Assembly: GCF_026339995.1 (NCBI RefSeq)
Contig: NZ_JAPEPT010000001.1
Location: forward strand, 1,066,501-1,130,500
Length of the DNA stretch: 64,000 nt
Direction of reading: 5' to 3'
From: Streptomyces sp. NBC_01481
GTDB lineage: Bacteria > Actinomycetota > Actinomycetes > Streptomycetales > Streptomycetaceae
In this document: positions 7,101 to 15,477 of the stretch, in pieces
Position numbering within the stretch: position 1 is the first letter of the stretch
Layout of the letters: the number at the start of each line of letters is the position of its first letter
The notes under the pieces: model-generated
Seen by the model: only the letters and a program-made list of their open reading frames with translations
The model's database searches: none
What the model was told of the DNA's origin: nothing
Position numbers and translations under genes: made by a program

Positions 7101-9187
7101 TCAATGCTTGCAAGTTCAACTTTCGACCGGAGGCCGATTTCTGCCAGGGATTCCGTTTCGCTGCCCGTCCCGCTGTCTGTTGCCCGCTCCCGCGGCCCTC
7201 GCAGCGTGCGCAGCGCGGCGCGTGCCACCGCGTCCGCGTCCGAGAGCGTCACCGAGTCGACGCCAGGCCTGGCCCCGGCCGCGGTCACCCAGTGCACGCC
7301 CTCGGTGGGCACGCCGATCGCGAAACGCCGGGGGTGCGGGCGGCCCTGACGGTTGATCAGGCGGTACGGGCGCTGCGTTACGTCCAGCCCTCCGGTTTCG
7401 TAGCCGTCGATCGCGTGCGGGCGGCACTGGCCCGTATTCATCAGCCGGCCCAGCAGCTCGTCGCAGGTCCGTCGCAGATCCGGCTCCGGCAGCCGCGCCT
7501 CGATGAGCGTCGTCGCTGTAACGAGCGATCCGGGGACGTCGGGCGACTCGGCGGTGAAGACCCCCTCCGCCGTCCCGAAACACGTGCGCGGGCCGACCAC
7601 ATCCAGCACGCCCGCCTCGATCAGCGCCGCCATCTCCTCGATCCGGCGGCGCGGCGGGCCGATGGAGAGGAAGGCGTTCAGCGGGGTGTACCAGCGGTCC
7701 AGGTGGTCACGCCGGGATGTGCCGGAGAGCCCTGCGTGGTCCACGATCAGCCGCAGTTCGTTGCGGAGATCGCGCAGCACGTCGAGCGCGGCCTTCAGCG
7801 GGCCCGCGACATTGCCGAGCGCGGCCTGGGCGGCGTCCTGGCGCAGATGCGCGAGAAGCCAGCCGCGGTGCTCGGCAGGGGTGTTGAAGCTCTGGCCGTC
7901 GTACGGGCGGGAAACACGGTCCCAGGACCAGCGGTCCGCGCGCGCGACCGAGAACTCGTCCAGTACGGCGGTCTCCTGGCGGCTGCCGTGCGGGGCGTCG
8001 AGATAGCGGGAGCGGAAGCCGCGGGGCACGAGGCCGTCGGGACCCGCGAGCAGCGCCTCGTAGTGGACCGTCTCCACCTCCTTGGCGACCAGCGGCCAGA
8101 TCTCGGTCAGGAACTCCGGCGGATCGCCCTCGTCCGCGCGCTTGCGGAAGACCGCGATCACGTCCGGGGTGAGAAGAAGGGGTTCGTGCCGGCCCGATGC
8201 GCCCTTGGCGTTGTCGCCGCGTGCCTGGTACGGGACGCCGCGCCGCGATCCCGCGTGCATGCGCGGCTCGCGGCCGGAGGGACGGTAGACGAGCGCGCCC
8301 CTGCCGTCGCGTACGAAGGTCCCGCCGCGGCCGGTCGTCAACAGGGCCATGTGGTCGAAGAAGTTGAGGCCGAGGCCCCGCAGCAGGACCGATTCGCCGG
8401 GAGCTACGGCGGAGAGGTCGAGGTCGGCGGGGTTGGCGGGCTCGTAGTAGCGCAGGCGGGGGTGGCGGGCGGCGTACTCGGCGAGATGTGCCTGGGCCTG
8501 GCGGGAGACCACGGGCAGATGCCCCTGGGCGAGGATCACCGCGGACAGGCCGGTGAGCGTGGTGTCGTCGTCGAGTGTGAGGGTCTGCCGCCGCGTGGCC
8601 GGACGCCGAACCCCGCCCCCGCCATCGGCGCGAGCGGTCTCGTGCACCGCGTCGACACCGGCCGCGTGCACGGCGTCGACACCGGCCGCGTCGCGCGCCG
8701 CCTCGTCCCGGTCGTCCTCAAGCCGTATCGCCCGCGCCCGGTGGACCCGGACCGTCACCGTGTCCGGGGCGGCGTCCGCCGTCCTGTGGAACGCCCACTC
8801 CAGATAGCGTCCGTAACAGGCCCGCGTCGGATAGTCGTCGGGGCCCAACTGCTCGTCCGTGTGCGCCGAAGCCCACTCGTACAGGCTCGGACCGGGTCGT
8901 ATCGGACCTTCGCAGACAACGCTGTCATCCGTGAACAGAGTGACCTGCGAGGCCACCGTGTTCATCAGCAGCTCCGCCGGCTGGTCGGTGCGCCACACCC
9001 GGCCGGGGCCGGGTGGTGCGGGGTCGACCAGGTGGACCGTCAGCAGCGTTCCCGGGGTCAGCTCGGGCACCGAGGCGCAGAGCCGCTCCAGGACGGAGGT
9101 GCCGCGCGGGCCGGCCCCCACGACTGCGATGGCGCGGGCGCCGGAGGGGGGAACTACGGACCGTGCGTCGTCGCGTACGTCGGACAA
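7097..9187 (-). CDS. FAD/NAD(P)-binding oxidoreductase (NAD_binding_9 type)
   Basis: A 696-residue flavoprotein. The N-terminal Rossmann motif AIAVVGAGPRGTSVLERL (about residues 19-36) and the later ATG-like loop AVILAQGHLPVV place it with the FAD/NAD(P)-binding protein family of actinomycetes (HpyO-like or lysine-N-oxygenase-related). The start appears to be a TTG at 9187 preceded by GGGAG; no ATG or GTG is better placed. An internal segment (AGVDAVHAAGVDAVH) is encoded by a short 24-bp tandem duplication near 8649-8692. Substrate unknown. It may be transcribed with the downstream iron-boxed DoxX gene. Confidence 0.75.
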   Translation of the reverse strand: MSDVRDDARSVVPPSGARAIAVVGAGPRGTSVLERLCASVPELTPGTLLTVHLVDPAPPGPGRVWRTDQPAELLMNTVASQVTLFTDDSVVCEGPIRPGPSLYEWASAHTDEQLGPDDYPTRACYGRYLEWAFHRTADAAPDTVTVRVHRARAIRLEDDRDEAARDAAGVDAVHAAGVDAVHETARADGGGGVRRPATRRQTLTLDDDTTLTGLSAVILAQGHLPVVSRQAQAHLAEYAARHPRLRYYEPANPADLDLSAVAPGESVLLRGLGLNFFDHMALLTTGRGGTFVRDGRGALVYRPSGREPRMHAGSRRGVPYQARGDNAKGASGRHEPLLLTPDVIAVFRKRADEGDPPEFLTEIWPLVAKEVETVHYEALLAGPDGLVPRGFRSRYLDAPHGSRQETAVLDEFSVARADRWSWDRVSRPYDGQSFNTPAEHRGWLLAHLRQDAAQAALGNVAGPLKAALDVLRDLRNELRLIVDHAGLSGTSRRDHLDRWYTPLNAFLSIGPPRRRIEEMAALIEAGVLDVVGPRTCFGTAEGVFTAESPDVPGSLVTATTLIEARLPEPDLRRTCDELLGRLMNTGQCRPHAIDGYETGGLDVTQRPYRLINRQGRPHPRRFAIGVPTEGVHWVTAAGARPGVDSVTLSDADAVARAALRTLRGPRERATDSGTGSETESLAEIGLRSKVELASID

Positions 9188-9283
9188 AACGGGAACTCCC
9201 GGTGCATGTGGGGTGCTTGGAAGCGGAGTGTCCGGCTCATCATGCCGGGGCCGCGCCCGGAGTCGAACCCCTGGGACCGATGA

Positions 9284-10981
9284 TCACCCTCCGCTGTGGG
9301 AAGGATCACGGTGCGCTGTCAGCTCCCGCTCCTCCGCCGTGACCAGCCGCGCACCACCGCCCGGACCCGTGCCCTGGCCGGCTCCCACCGCCCGCGCCTG
9401 ATCCAGCCGCAGACCCGCCGAGCGCCCGCGCAGCGTCAGCGTCATCAGCTGATTGCCGAACCAGGGACCGCCCGTGCGCCCCCAGTAAACGGTCGGTCTG
9501 CCCGCTCTGCCGTGCCGGGCCAGGGCATGACCGAGCCGCCGTCCCGTCCGGCTCCAGCCGAAGCGGAAGCCGAGCTGTACGGAGCGGGGGATGGAGTTGT
9601 GCACGGGCGAACAGGTCAGTTGCAGCACCCGGGCACCGGGCGCCCCGCCCGGCCACTCGGGTTCGGCGACATACGCATGGTGGACGTCGCCCGACAGCAC
9701 ACACACCGTCGCCGGTGCGTCCGGGCCGCTGCCCGCCTCCGCGATCAGCCGCGTCAGCTTCTCGAAAGAGTCGGGGAAGGCGGCCCAGTGCTCCAGGTCG
9801 GCCCGTCTGCGCAGATCCTCGCCGAAGCGCGCCCACCGTGCGCCCCGCTCCCCCCGGCACAGCGCGGCGTTCCAGCCCTCCGCGTCATGGATCAGGGGCG
9901 GCAGCAGCCAGGGCAGCGAGGTGCCGATCAGGAGATGGTCGTACGAGCCCCGCCCGGCCAGTGCCTGTTCGTGCAGCCAGTGGGCCTCGTCGGGGTCCAG
10001 CATCGAGCGCCGCTGCTCGTCCAGGACCCGGCCCGCGCGGGTGTCCACCATCAGCAGCCGGGTCCGGCCGAAGTCGCGGCGGTAACTCCAGCGCACACAG
10101 GCCGGGTCGGCGTCCGCCTGCGCGGCGAAGCTCCTCAGCAGGTCGGTCCCGTCGGGCGCCGCCCGTACCGCCGCGTACAGCTCGTCCGACTCCAGCTCGG
10201 CGGGGGAGAGGTTGCCCAGGTGCTGATAGACCCAGTACGACATCAGGCCGCTGACGATCCGCTCCTGCCACCACGGCGTCCGGCGCATCTCGGCCAGCCA
10301 GGACTCGCTTGTGTTCCAGTCGTCAATCACGTCGTGGTCGTCGAAGATCATGCAGCTGGGGACCGTGGAGAGCAGCCAGCGCACCTCGGGGTCGGACCAG
10401 GACTCGTCGTAGAGGTGGGTGTACTCCTCGTAGTCCGCGACCTCCGCGCCCGGGGGCTCGCGCAGATCCCGGCGGGCCGCGAGCCATGCCCGGGTCGCCT
10501 TGGACGTCGCGTCCGCGTACACCTGGTCGCCCAGCAGAAGCAGCACGTCGGGGCGCTCGGCCTCGGGTTCGGCGGCGAGCTTGACAGCGAGGGTGTCCAG
10601 CGCGTCCGGGCCGACCGGGTCGTGCTCCCCGGCGGGCGCGGCCGACCAGCGGCACGAGCCGAAGGAGACGGTGACGCCGTCACAGGGCACATCGGGTGTA
10701 CGGATCGTGCTCGGCGGGAAGCCGGACCCGTCGAGCGGCCAGACGCGGCGGCCGTCCAGCAGTACCTCGTACGCGGTCGTGGTGCCGGGTGTCAGTCCGG
10801 TGACCGGGACCAGGGCGTAGTGGTGCCCCGCGATCTGGAACGTGCGCGAGGTGCCCTGCGCGCCGTCCGCGCACCGGACCTCGGCCGTGCACGGCCGGTC
10901 GGCCTCGACCCAGACGGTCGCGCTCCCGCCGGTCTCCCAGTCGACAAACCGCAGTAGTGGTCCAAGGCGCAGGCCCGCCAT
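9284..10981 (-). CDS. PhoD-like metallophosphatase
   Basis: A 565-residue alkaline phosphatase D-type protein. An N-terminal fibronectin-like domain (residues 1-95) is followed by the metallophosphatase core: FGSCRW, the metal ligands GDQVYAD, FDDHDVIDDW and, near the C-terminus, SGDVHHAYVAEPEW. These supply the binuclear metal site of the family. Unlike secreted PhoD there is no Tat signal, so it should be cytoplasmic. It hydrolyses phosphoesters or diesters of unknown identity. A hairpin overlaps its ribosome-binding site. Confidence 0.88.
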   Translation of the reverse strand: MAGLRLGPLLRFVDWETGGSATVWVEADRPCTAEVRCADGAQGTSRTFQIAGHHYALVPVTGLTPGTTTAYEVLLDGRRVWPLDGSGFPPSTIRTPDVPCDGVTVSFGSCRWSAAPAGEHDPVGPDALDTLAVKLAAEPEAERPDVLLLLGDQVYADATSKATRAWLAARRDLREPPGAEVADYEEYTHLYDESWSDPEVRWLLSTVPSCMIFDDHDVIDDWNTSESWLAEMRRTPWWQERIVSGLMSYWVYQHLGNLSPAELESDELYAAVRAAPDGTDLLRSFAAQADADPACVRWSYRRDFGRTRLLMVDTRAGRVLDEQRRSMLDPDEAHWLHEQALAGRGSYDHLLIGTSLPWLLPPLIHDAEGWNAALCRGERGARWARFGEDLRRRADLEHWAAFPDSFEKLTRLIAEAGSGPDAPATVCVLSGDVHHAYVAEPEWPGGAPGARVLQLTCSPVHNSIPRSVQLGFRFGWSRTGRRLGHALARHGRAGRPTVYWGRTGGPWFGNQLMTLTLRGRSAGLRLDQARAVGAGQGTGPGGGARLVTAEERELTAHRDPSHSGG

Positions 10982-10988
10982 GTGTGCC

Positions 10989-11023
10989 CTCCTCTGTCGC
11001 CCCGTACGGTACGGAACGACAGA
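10989..11023 (-). promoter_or_regulatory. long hairpin overlapping the PhoD-like gene's Shine-Dalgarno
   Basis: Outer arms CCTCTGTCG (10989-10997) and CGACAGAGG (11015-11023) enclose an inner CCGTAC-G-GTACGG stem. In the minus-strand transcript the 3' arm contributes half of the AGAGGAGGG ribosome-binding site, eight bases before the ATG. It could be a translation-controlling hairpin, the terminator of the upstream nuclease gene, or a protein operator. Confidence 0.6.
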
Positions 11024-11074
11024 GGTGGGCGGCCAGGTTCCGGCCGTGATCGTGGCCGAACCGTCAGGCGCAGG

Positions 11075-11728
11075 TCAGCAGCCGTTCAGGACGCCCTGCA
11101 GCGCGCTCTTCTCGGCCGAGTCCACGGACAGGTTGTAGTAGTACTTCACCTGCACCCACATCCGCGTGTACATGCAGCGGTACGAGGTGCGCGAGGGCAG
11201 CCACTCGGCCGGGTCGAGGTCGCCCTTCGCCTGGTTGACGTTGTCGGTGACCGCGATCAGCTGCGGACGGGTCAGGTCGTTGGCGAACTGCTGGCGCTTG
11301 GCGGTGGTCCAGCTGTTGGCACCGGACTTCCATGCCTCGGAGAGCGCCACGACGTGGTCGATGTCCAGGTCGGAGGCGAGGGTCCAGGTGGCGCCGTCGT
11401 ACTCGGAGAACCAACTGCCGCTGACGGCAGCACAGCTGGAGTCCTGGACGACGTTCGTGCCGTCGCGCTTGAGGACGACCTCACGGGTGTTGCAGGTGCC
11501 CGACTGGGTGATCCAGTGCGGGAACTTGTCCCGGCTGTAGCCGGTGGAGGAGCCTTCCGCCTTCACCGTCAGCTGGCTGAGGTAGGTACGGGCGGTGGAG
11601 GCGCTGACCGGGGTGGGCGGGGAGGCCTGAGCCGCGGGGGCGGTGGCCAGCAGGCCGGTCACGGCGAGTGCGGAGGTTGCGGCGAGTACGGCTATTCGGC
11701 GGGCGTTACGCGCGTAGACACCAGGCAT
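11075..11728 (-). CDS. secreted HNH-family nuclease (DUF1524-type)
   Basis: A 217-residue exported protein. The start at 11728 follows AAGGAG and gives a signal peptide: RNARR, a hydrophobic core IAVLAATSALAVTGLLA and cleavage near AAQAS. The mature part carries the DUF1524/HNH signature: DLDIDHVVALSEAWKSGA (the H of the DHV motif), NDLTRPQLIAVTDNVNQAKGD (Asn-rich second element) and YRCMYTRMW. Family members are extracellular nucleases. Cys pairs in the mature part (SGTCNTRE, SSCAAV, YRC, the final NGC) may form disulfides. Confidence 0.88.
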   Translation of the reverse strand: MPGVYARNARRIAVLAATSALAVTGLLATAPAAQASPPTPVSASTARTYLSQLTVKAEGSSTGYSRDKFPHWITQSGTCNTREVVLKRDGTNVVQDSSCAAVSGSWFSEYDGATWTLASDLDIDHVVALSEAWKSGANSWTTAKRQQFANDLTRPQLIAVTDNVNQAKGDLDPAEWLPSRTSYRCMYTRMWVQVKYYYNLSVDSAEKSALQGVLNGC

Positions 11729-11894
11729 ACGAACTCCTTTGATGTGGGGGGAGCTTGGCCGTTCGGGCGTGGCCATGCTGACGGCGCCAGGTTTCCTTGG
11801 GGGGTGCGCCAGGTAACAGGGTGGCGACATGGGCACGTCATATCAAGGTTTCTGACGCCCCGGCATACGCCGAGTTACGTCGTAGGGTTGCCGG

Positions 11895-12635
11895 GTGCTG
11901 CTGACGGTCAATGTCACCTTCGGGGTCGTACTCGCCGTGCTGCTGGCCGCGGCGGCCACGGTGGCCGCCGTCGCCCACCTGGGCCGGGCACGCGAGATCG
12001 TCGTGGCGGGCGTGCGCGCGGCGGTCCAACTCGCCGTCGTCTCCCTGGTGATCCGCTGGGTCGTCGACTCCCTGCCGCTGCTGCTCGCGTTTCTGCTGCT
12101 TATGTACGCGGTCGCCGTACGCACAGCGGGCCGGCGTATCACCAAGAACGGAACCTGGTGGTGGGCCTGGCTGCCGATCGCCGCGGGCGTCGCGCCCGTC
12201 GTCTGCGCCCTGCTCCTCACCGGTCTCGTTCCGCTCAAGGGCATCGCGCTGATCCCCGTCACCGGGATCCTCATCGGCGGCGCGCTCACCGCGACCGTCC
12301 TCGGCGGGCGGCGGGCCCTCGACGAGCTGGGGCTGCGGCACGGAGAGGTCGAGGCGGGGATGGCGCTCGGGCTGCTGGATCGCGACGCCCGGCTGGAGGT
12401 GGCGCGCCCGGCCGCGTCCGACGCGCTGCTGCCCGGGCTCGATCAGACCAGGACCGTGGGGCTCGTCACACTGCCCGGCGCCTTCGTCGGCATGCTGCTC
12501 GGCGGGGCCTCCCCGCTGCTGGCCGGGGCGGTGCAGCTGTTTGTGCTGGTCGCGCTGATGGCGGTGCAGGCGGTGGCGGTCTCGCTGGTCCTCGAGCTGG
12601 TGGCGCGGGGGCGGCTGTACCGGGATCCGGCGTGA
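11895..12635 (+). CDS. UPF0014/FetB-family membrane permease
   Basis: A 246-residue integral membrane protein with about seven hydrophobic helices and the conserved AxRAAVQLxxV (VVAGVRAAVQLAVVSLVIRW) and GLVTLPGAFVGMLLGGASP blocks of the UPF0014 (YbbM/FetB) ABC permease family. FetAB is associated with iron homeostasis and peroxide resistance in E. coli. The partner ATPase is not adjacent here. GTG start at 11895. Confidence 0.85.
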   Translation: MLLTVNVTFGVVLAVLLAAAATVAAVAHLGRAREIVVAGVRAAVQLAVVSLVIRWVVDSLPLLLAFLLLMYAVAVRTAGRRITKNGTWWWAWLPIAAGVAPVVCALLLTGLVPLKGIALIPVTGILIGGALTATVLGGRRALDELGLRHGEVEAGMALGLLDRDARLEVARPAASDALLPGLDQTRTVGLVTLPGAFVGMLLGGASPLLAGAVQLFVLVALMAVQAVAVSLVLELVARGRLYRDPA

Positions 12636-12687
12636 CGGGGCGTGCGCGAGGTGTGCCGGGGGCGCTTGGGTACCCTTGACGGAGCAG

Positions 12688-12870
12688 AAGGGGAGTAGCT
12701 CTTCGCCGGAACGTCGACATACTGCCGGGCCTCGTGCCTGGCCGGCGCCCGGAGGCGGCCTCGGTGAGGTCCGTCAGCGAGACCTTCGGCCGCAGTGCCC
12801 ATGTACGTATTCATGGCGCTGCCGTGCCGAAGCGACCCCTGAAAGCTCAGGACTCTCGGCAGGGCCGCGC
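12688..12870 (+). ncRNA. yybP-ykoY manganese riboswitch
   Basis: The leader begins with AAGGGGAGTAGCT (12688-12700), the hallmark of the yybP-ykoY aptamer. Further conserved paired segments follow, including the CCTGAAAGCTCAGGA stretch near 12838-12852, and the leader ends about 20 bp before the start of a UPF0016/GDT1 cation exporter. This class senses Mn2+ and turns on Mn exporters. The 3' boundary is approximate. Confidence 0.85.
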
Positions 12871-12892
12871 CCGACCGATTGAGGAATCACCC

Positions 12893-13477
12893 GTGATCAG
12901 CTTCACCGTCATGGCGATCACCTTCGGCGTCGTCTTTCTCGCCGAACTGCCCGACAAGACCGCGCTTGCCGGTCTGATGCTCGGCACCCGTTACCGCGCC
13001 TCGTACGTCTTCGCCGGTGTCGCCGCCGCCTTCGCCGTCCATGTCACGCTCGCCATCGCCGCGGGCAGCGTACTGACCCTGCTGCCGCACCGGCTGGTGC
13101 AGGCGGTGGTCGGGCTGCTCTTCCTCGCGGGAGCGCTGATGCTGCTCATGAAGAGGGACGACGGCGACGGGGAACACGTCAAGGCCCCGGCGGACCAGTC
13201 CTTCTGGAAGGTCTCCGGGGCGGGCTTCATGCTGATTCTGGTGGCGGAGTTCGGCGATCTGACGCAGATCATGACCGCGAATCTCGCGGCGCGCTACGAC
13301 AGCCCCGTCTCGGTCGGGATCGGTGCGGTGCTGGCGCTGTGGGCGGTCGCGGGCATCGGCATCGTGGGCGGGCGGACGCTGATGAAGTACGTGCCGCTGC
13401 GGCTGATCACGAGGGTGGCGGCGGGGCTGATGCTGGGGCTGGCGGGGCTCAGCCTGGTGGAGGCGGTCGCGGGCTGA
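12893..13477 (+). CDS. UPF0016/GDT1-family cation (Mn2+) exporter
   Basis: A 194-residue membrane protein with two copies of the UPF0016 signature, ELPDKTALAGLMLGTRY near the N-terminus and EFGDLTQIMTANLAARY in the second half, each within a three-helix bundle separated by a charged loop (KRDDGDGEHVK). The acidic ExGDxT motifs form the cation site. The GTG at 12893 with upstream GAGGAA is the likely start; longer in-frame extensions overlap the riboswitch. The Mn riboswitch upstream supports manganese efflux. Confidence 0.9.
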   Translation: MISFTVMAITFGVVFLAELPDKTALAGLMLGTRYRASYVFAGVAAAFAVHVTLAIAAGSVLTLLPHRLVQAVVGLLFLAGALMLLMKRDDGDGEHVKAPADQSFWKVSGAGFMLILVAEFGDLTQIMTANLAARYDSPVSVGIGAVLALWAVAGIGIVGGRTLMKYVPLRLITRVAAGLMLGLAGLSLVEAVAG

Positions 13478-13490
13478 GGGGGGTCGTTCA

Positions 13491-13537
13491 GGTGCGGGGG
13501 TGCGGGGGTGCGGGGGTGCGGGGGTGTGGGTGCGGGG
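13491..13537. repeat. tandem G-rich octamer repeat
   Basis: About five head-to-tail copies of GGTGCGGG (one copy reads GGTGTGGG) directly after the GDT1-family gene. It is a simple repeat with G-quadruplex potential between two convergent genes, probably slippage-prone. Confidence 0.85.
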
Positions 13538-13619
13538 CGCGGTTGGTGCGGTGCCGGTTCGGGGCGCCTGCGGCGGGCCAAACGCCGGCGGGGCTGATAT
13601 TCCGCCGGTCGGCCCGAAT

Positions 13620-14288
13620 TCAGGAGGTGACTTGGAGGCGGATCAGGCCGTCGGGGCCCGCCGTCACCCGCAGGCCCGTCAGGTCCTCCACGTGGACGTC
13701 CGGGGAGAGCGACTTCGCGCGCGGGCCTACGCCCACCACCCGCATGCCCGCCGCGCGTGCCGCCTCGATGCCCGCCTCGGAGTCCTCGAAGGCCACGCAG
13801 TCGGCCGGGGCGAAGCCCAGTTCCGCCGCGCCCTTGAGGAAGCCCTCCGGGTCCGGCTTGCTGGCGCCGACTCGTTCGGCGGTGACGCGGGTCTGGGGCA
13901 TCGGCAGGCCCGCCGCGGTCATCCGGGCCCGGGCGAGGGTCTCGTCCGCCGAGGTGACCAGGGCGTGGGGGAGCCCGGCGATCGCGGCCAGGAAGGCCGG
14001 GGCGCCCGCGACGGGGACCACGCCTTCGGTGTCCGCGGTCTCCTGGGCGAGCATCACGCGGTTCTCGGCGTAGTTCTGCTCCATCGGCCGGTCCGGCAGC
14101 AGCGCCGCCATGGTGGCGTACCCCTGGCGGCCGTGGACGACCTTCAGTGCCGCCTCCGGGTCCAGGCCGTGCTCGGTCGCCCACTGGCGCCAGCAGCGTT
14201 CCACCACCGCGTCCGAGTTGACGATGGTGCCGTCCATGTCGAGCAGGAGGGCGCGGGCGGTCAGGACGGGCGGTGCGGTTGCCGGCAT
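13620..14288 (-). CDS. HAD-superfamily phosphatase (beta-phosphoglucomutase/sugar-phosphatase type)
   Basis: A 222-residue HAD hydrolase. Motif I LLLDMDGTIVNSDA holds both catalytic Asp residues, motif II is LVTSADET (Ser/Thr), the motif III Lys is in GASKPDPEGFL, and motif IV is AFEDSEAGIEAA. The helical C1 cap lies between motifs I and II. The arrangement is that of sugar phosphatases such as YfbT/HxpB-like enzymes. The ATG at 14288 is preferred over 14336 because conservation begins at LTARALLLD. The leader contains a duplicated GAGAAGAAAAC sequence. Confidence 0.88.
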   Translation of the reverse strand: MPATAPPVLTARALLLDMDGTIVNSDAVVERCWRQWATEHGLDPEAALKVVHGRQGYATMAALLPDRPMEQNYAENRVMLAQETADTEGVVPVAGAPAFLAAIAGLPHALVTSADETLARARMTAAGLPMPQTRVTAERVGASKPDPEGFLKGAAELGFAPADCVAFEDSEAGIEAARAAGMRVVGVGPRAKSLSPDVHVEDLTGLRVTAGPDGLIRLQVTS

Positions 14289-14423
14289 CGGCGTACTCCA
14301 GAGCGCAGGAGAAGAAAACGCGGGAGAAGAAAACAAGGCGGCTCCGCCCGCCGGTCAGGGAGTACGGGCGGAACCACTTTGTTCCACCACGATACAAAGC
14401 GCGGGCTCCCGCGTCCACCCCGC

Positions 14424-15317
14424 CTAGTTCGTCTCCGCCTCCAGGGCCCGGCGCGTCTTGGGGCCGTAGACGCCCTTGGGGTCGCCCTTGACATGCCGGG
14501 TGTTCTGGAAGGCCCGCACCGCATCCGCCACGGACTGGTCGTACTCGCCGTCCATCGGACCCACGTACAGCAGCACCTCGGCCAGTCGCTGCTGGAGATC
14601 TACGACCGCCGCTCCGCTGTCCCCGCTGCGCAGCGTGCCCGAGACCTGCGTCTGGGGCGCCTGGGACACCGAGCCCGTGGTCTGCGCCGTGGACGACGCG
14701 GGATCCGCCGGTGAGGAGTCGCGGGAGGCCGCCGAGGTCGTGGACGGATCCGCGGACGCCGTACCGGACGCCGATGCCGACGCGTCGGCCGAAGCGGAAC
14801 CGGTCGGCCCGGATGTGGGTGCATCCGGCAGGCGACTGACGGTCGGCGCGACCGTCCCCCTGTCCGGCAGAGCCTTCTCCTTGTCGTCGTCCCCGGAGAA
14901 CAGGCCGCCGGCGAACGCCGCGGTCCCGGCCACCGTCACCGCCGCCGCGGCCACAACGAGCCCCTTGTACGAGCGCTTGCGCCGACGGTGGCGCACGGGG
15001 GTGAGGTTGGCCGGCGTGAGGTCCACCGCGTCGAGCGTGACCGGGTGGAGAGCGTCCGGCCCGTCGTGCGGCGCGGCATCCACCACGCGGGGCAGTGGCA
15101 CCGTCCCCCCGTCCGGCGCCACCCCGCTTTCGGCCACGTTCTGCAACGTCACATAAGGCCGTACGCGCAGCGGATCGAAGTCCTCTGCCGTCGCGGCATC
15201 CGCCTCCCGCTCAGCCCGCACCGCGTCCGCGGCCCGCTCCGCACAGGCGCAGCCGGGCCCGGCTCTGCCCTGGGCATCTCGCGGCGTACCGCATTCAGGA
15301 CACTGGTGTCCGGTCAT
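14424..15317 (-). CDS. membrane-anchored peptidoglycan-binding protein
   Basis: A 297-residue protein. The N-terminus is a cytosolic zinc ribbon-like segment (CPECGTPRDAQG...CAC), then a basic RHRRRKRSYK stop and one membrane helix (GLVVAAAAVTVAGTAAFAGGLF). A Ser/Thr/Ala/Asp-rich extracytoplasmic linker follows, and the C-terminal PG_binding_1 domain reads LRSGDSGAAVVDLQQRLAE, then YDQSVADAVRAFQ and GVYGPKTRRALE. It probably tethers to the cell wall. The ATG at 15317 is preceded by GGGGAGG. Confidence 0.85.
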   Translation of the reverse strand: MTGHQCPECGTPRDAQGRAGPGCACAERAADAVRAEREADAATAEDFDPLRVRPYVTLQNVAESGVAPDGGTVPLPRVVDAAPHDGPDALHPVTLDAVDLTPANLTPVRHRRRKRSYKGLVVAAAAVTVAGTAAFAGGLFSGDDDKEKALPDRGTVAPTVSRLPDAPTSGPTGSASADASASASGTASADPSTTSAASRDSSPADPASSTAQTTGSVSQAPQTQVSGTLRSGDSGAAVVDLQQRLAEVLLYVGPMDGEYDQSVADAVRAFQNTRHVKGDPKGVYGPKTRRALEAETN

Positions 15318-15477
15318 CGCTGGTCCTCCCCTTGCACTGCGAGCGATTATGCAGCGGCTCCTCGGGACACCCAACAGCGCCCGCCCTCCCGGCCGCACAC
15401 TCGGCAGGCCATAACCGGCCACAACCACCAGGATGGGGAGGAGAGTGGTCAAGAGACCGGCGAGGGGTGAAAGCGGC

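Noticed and set aside
9240..9290. tRNA-like T-arm (minus-strand GGTTCGACTCC)
   Set aside because: The flanking bases do not pair into a T-stem, and no acceptor, D or anticodon arms are found.
11838..12341. Minus-strand frame opposite the UPF0014 permease
   Set aside because: Low-complexity shadow of the permease gene, which has clear helices and conserved motifs on the plus strand.
13491..13537. CRISPR-like short repeat
   Set aside because: Perfect head-to-tail octamers with no spacers; a simple tandem repeat.
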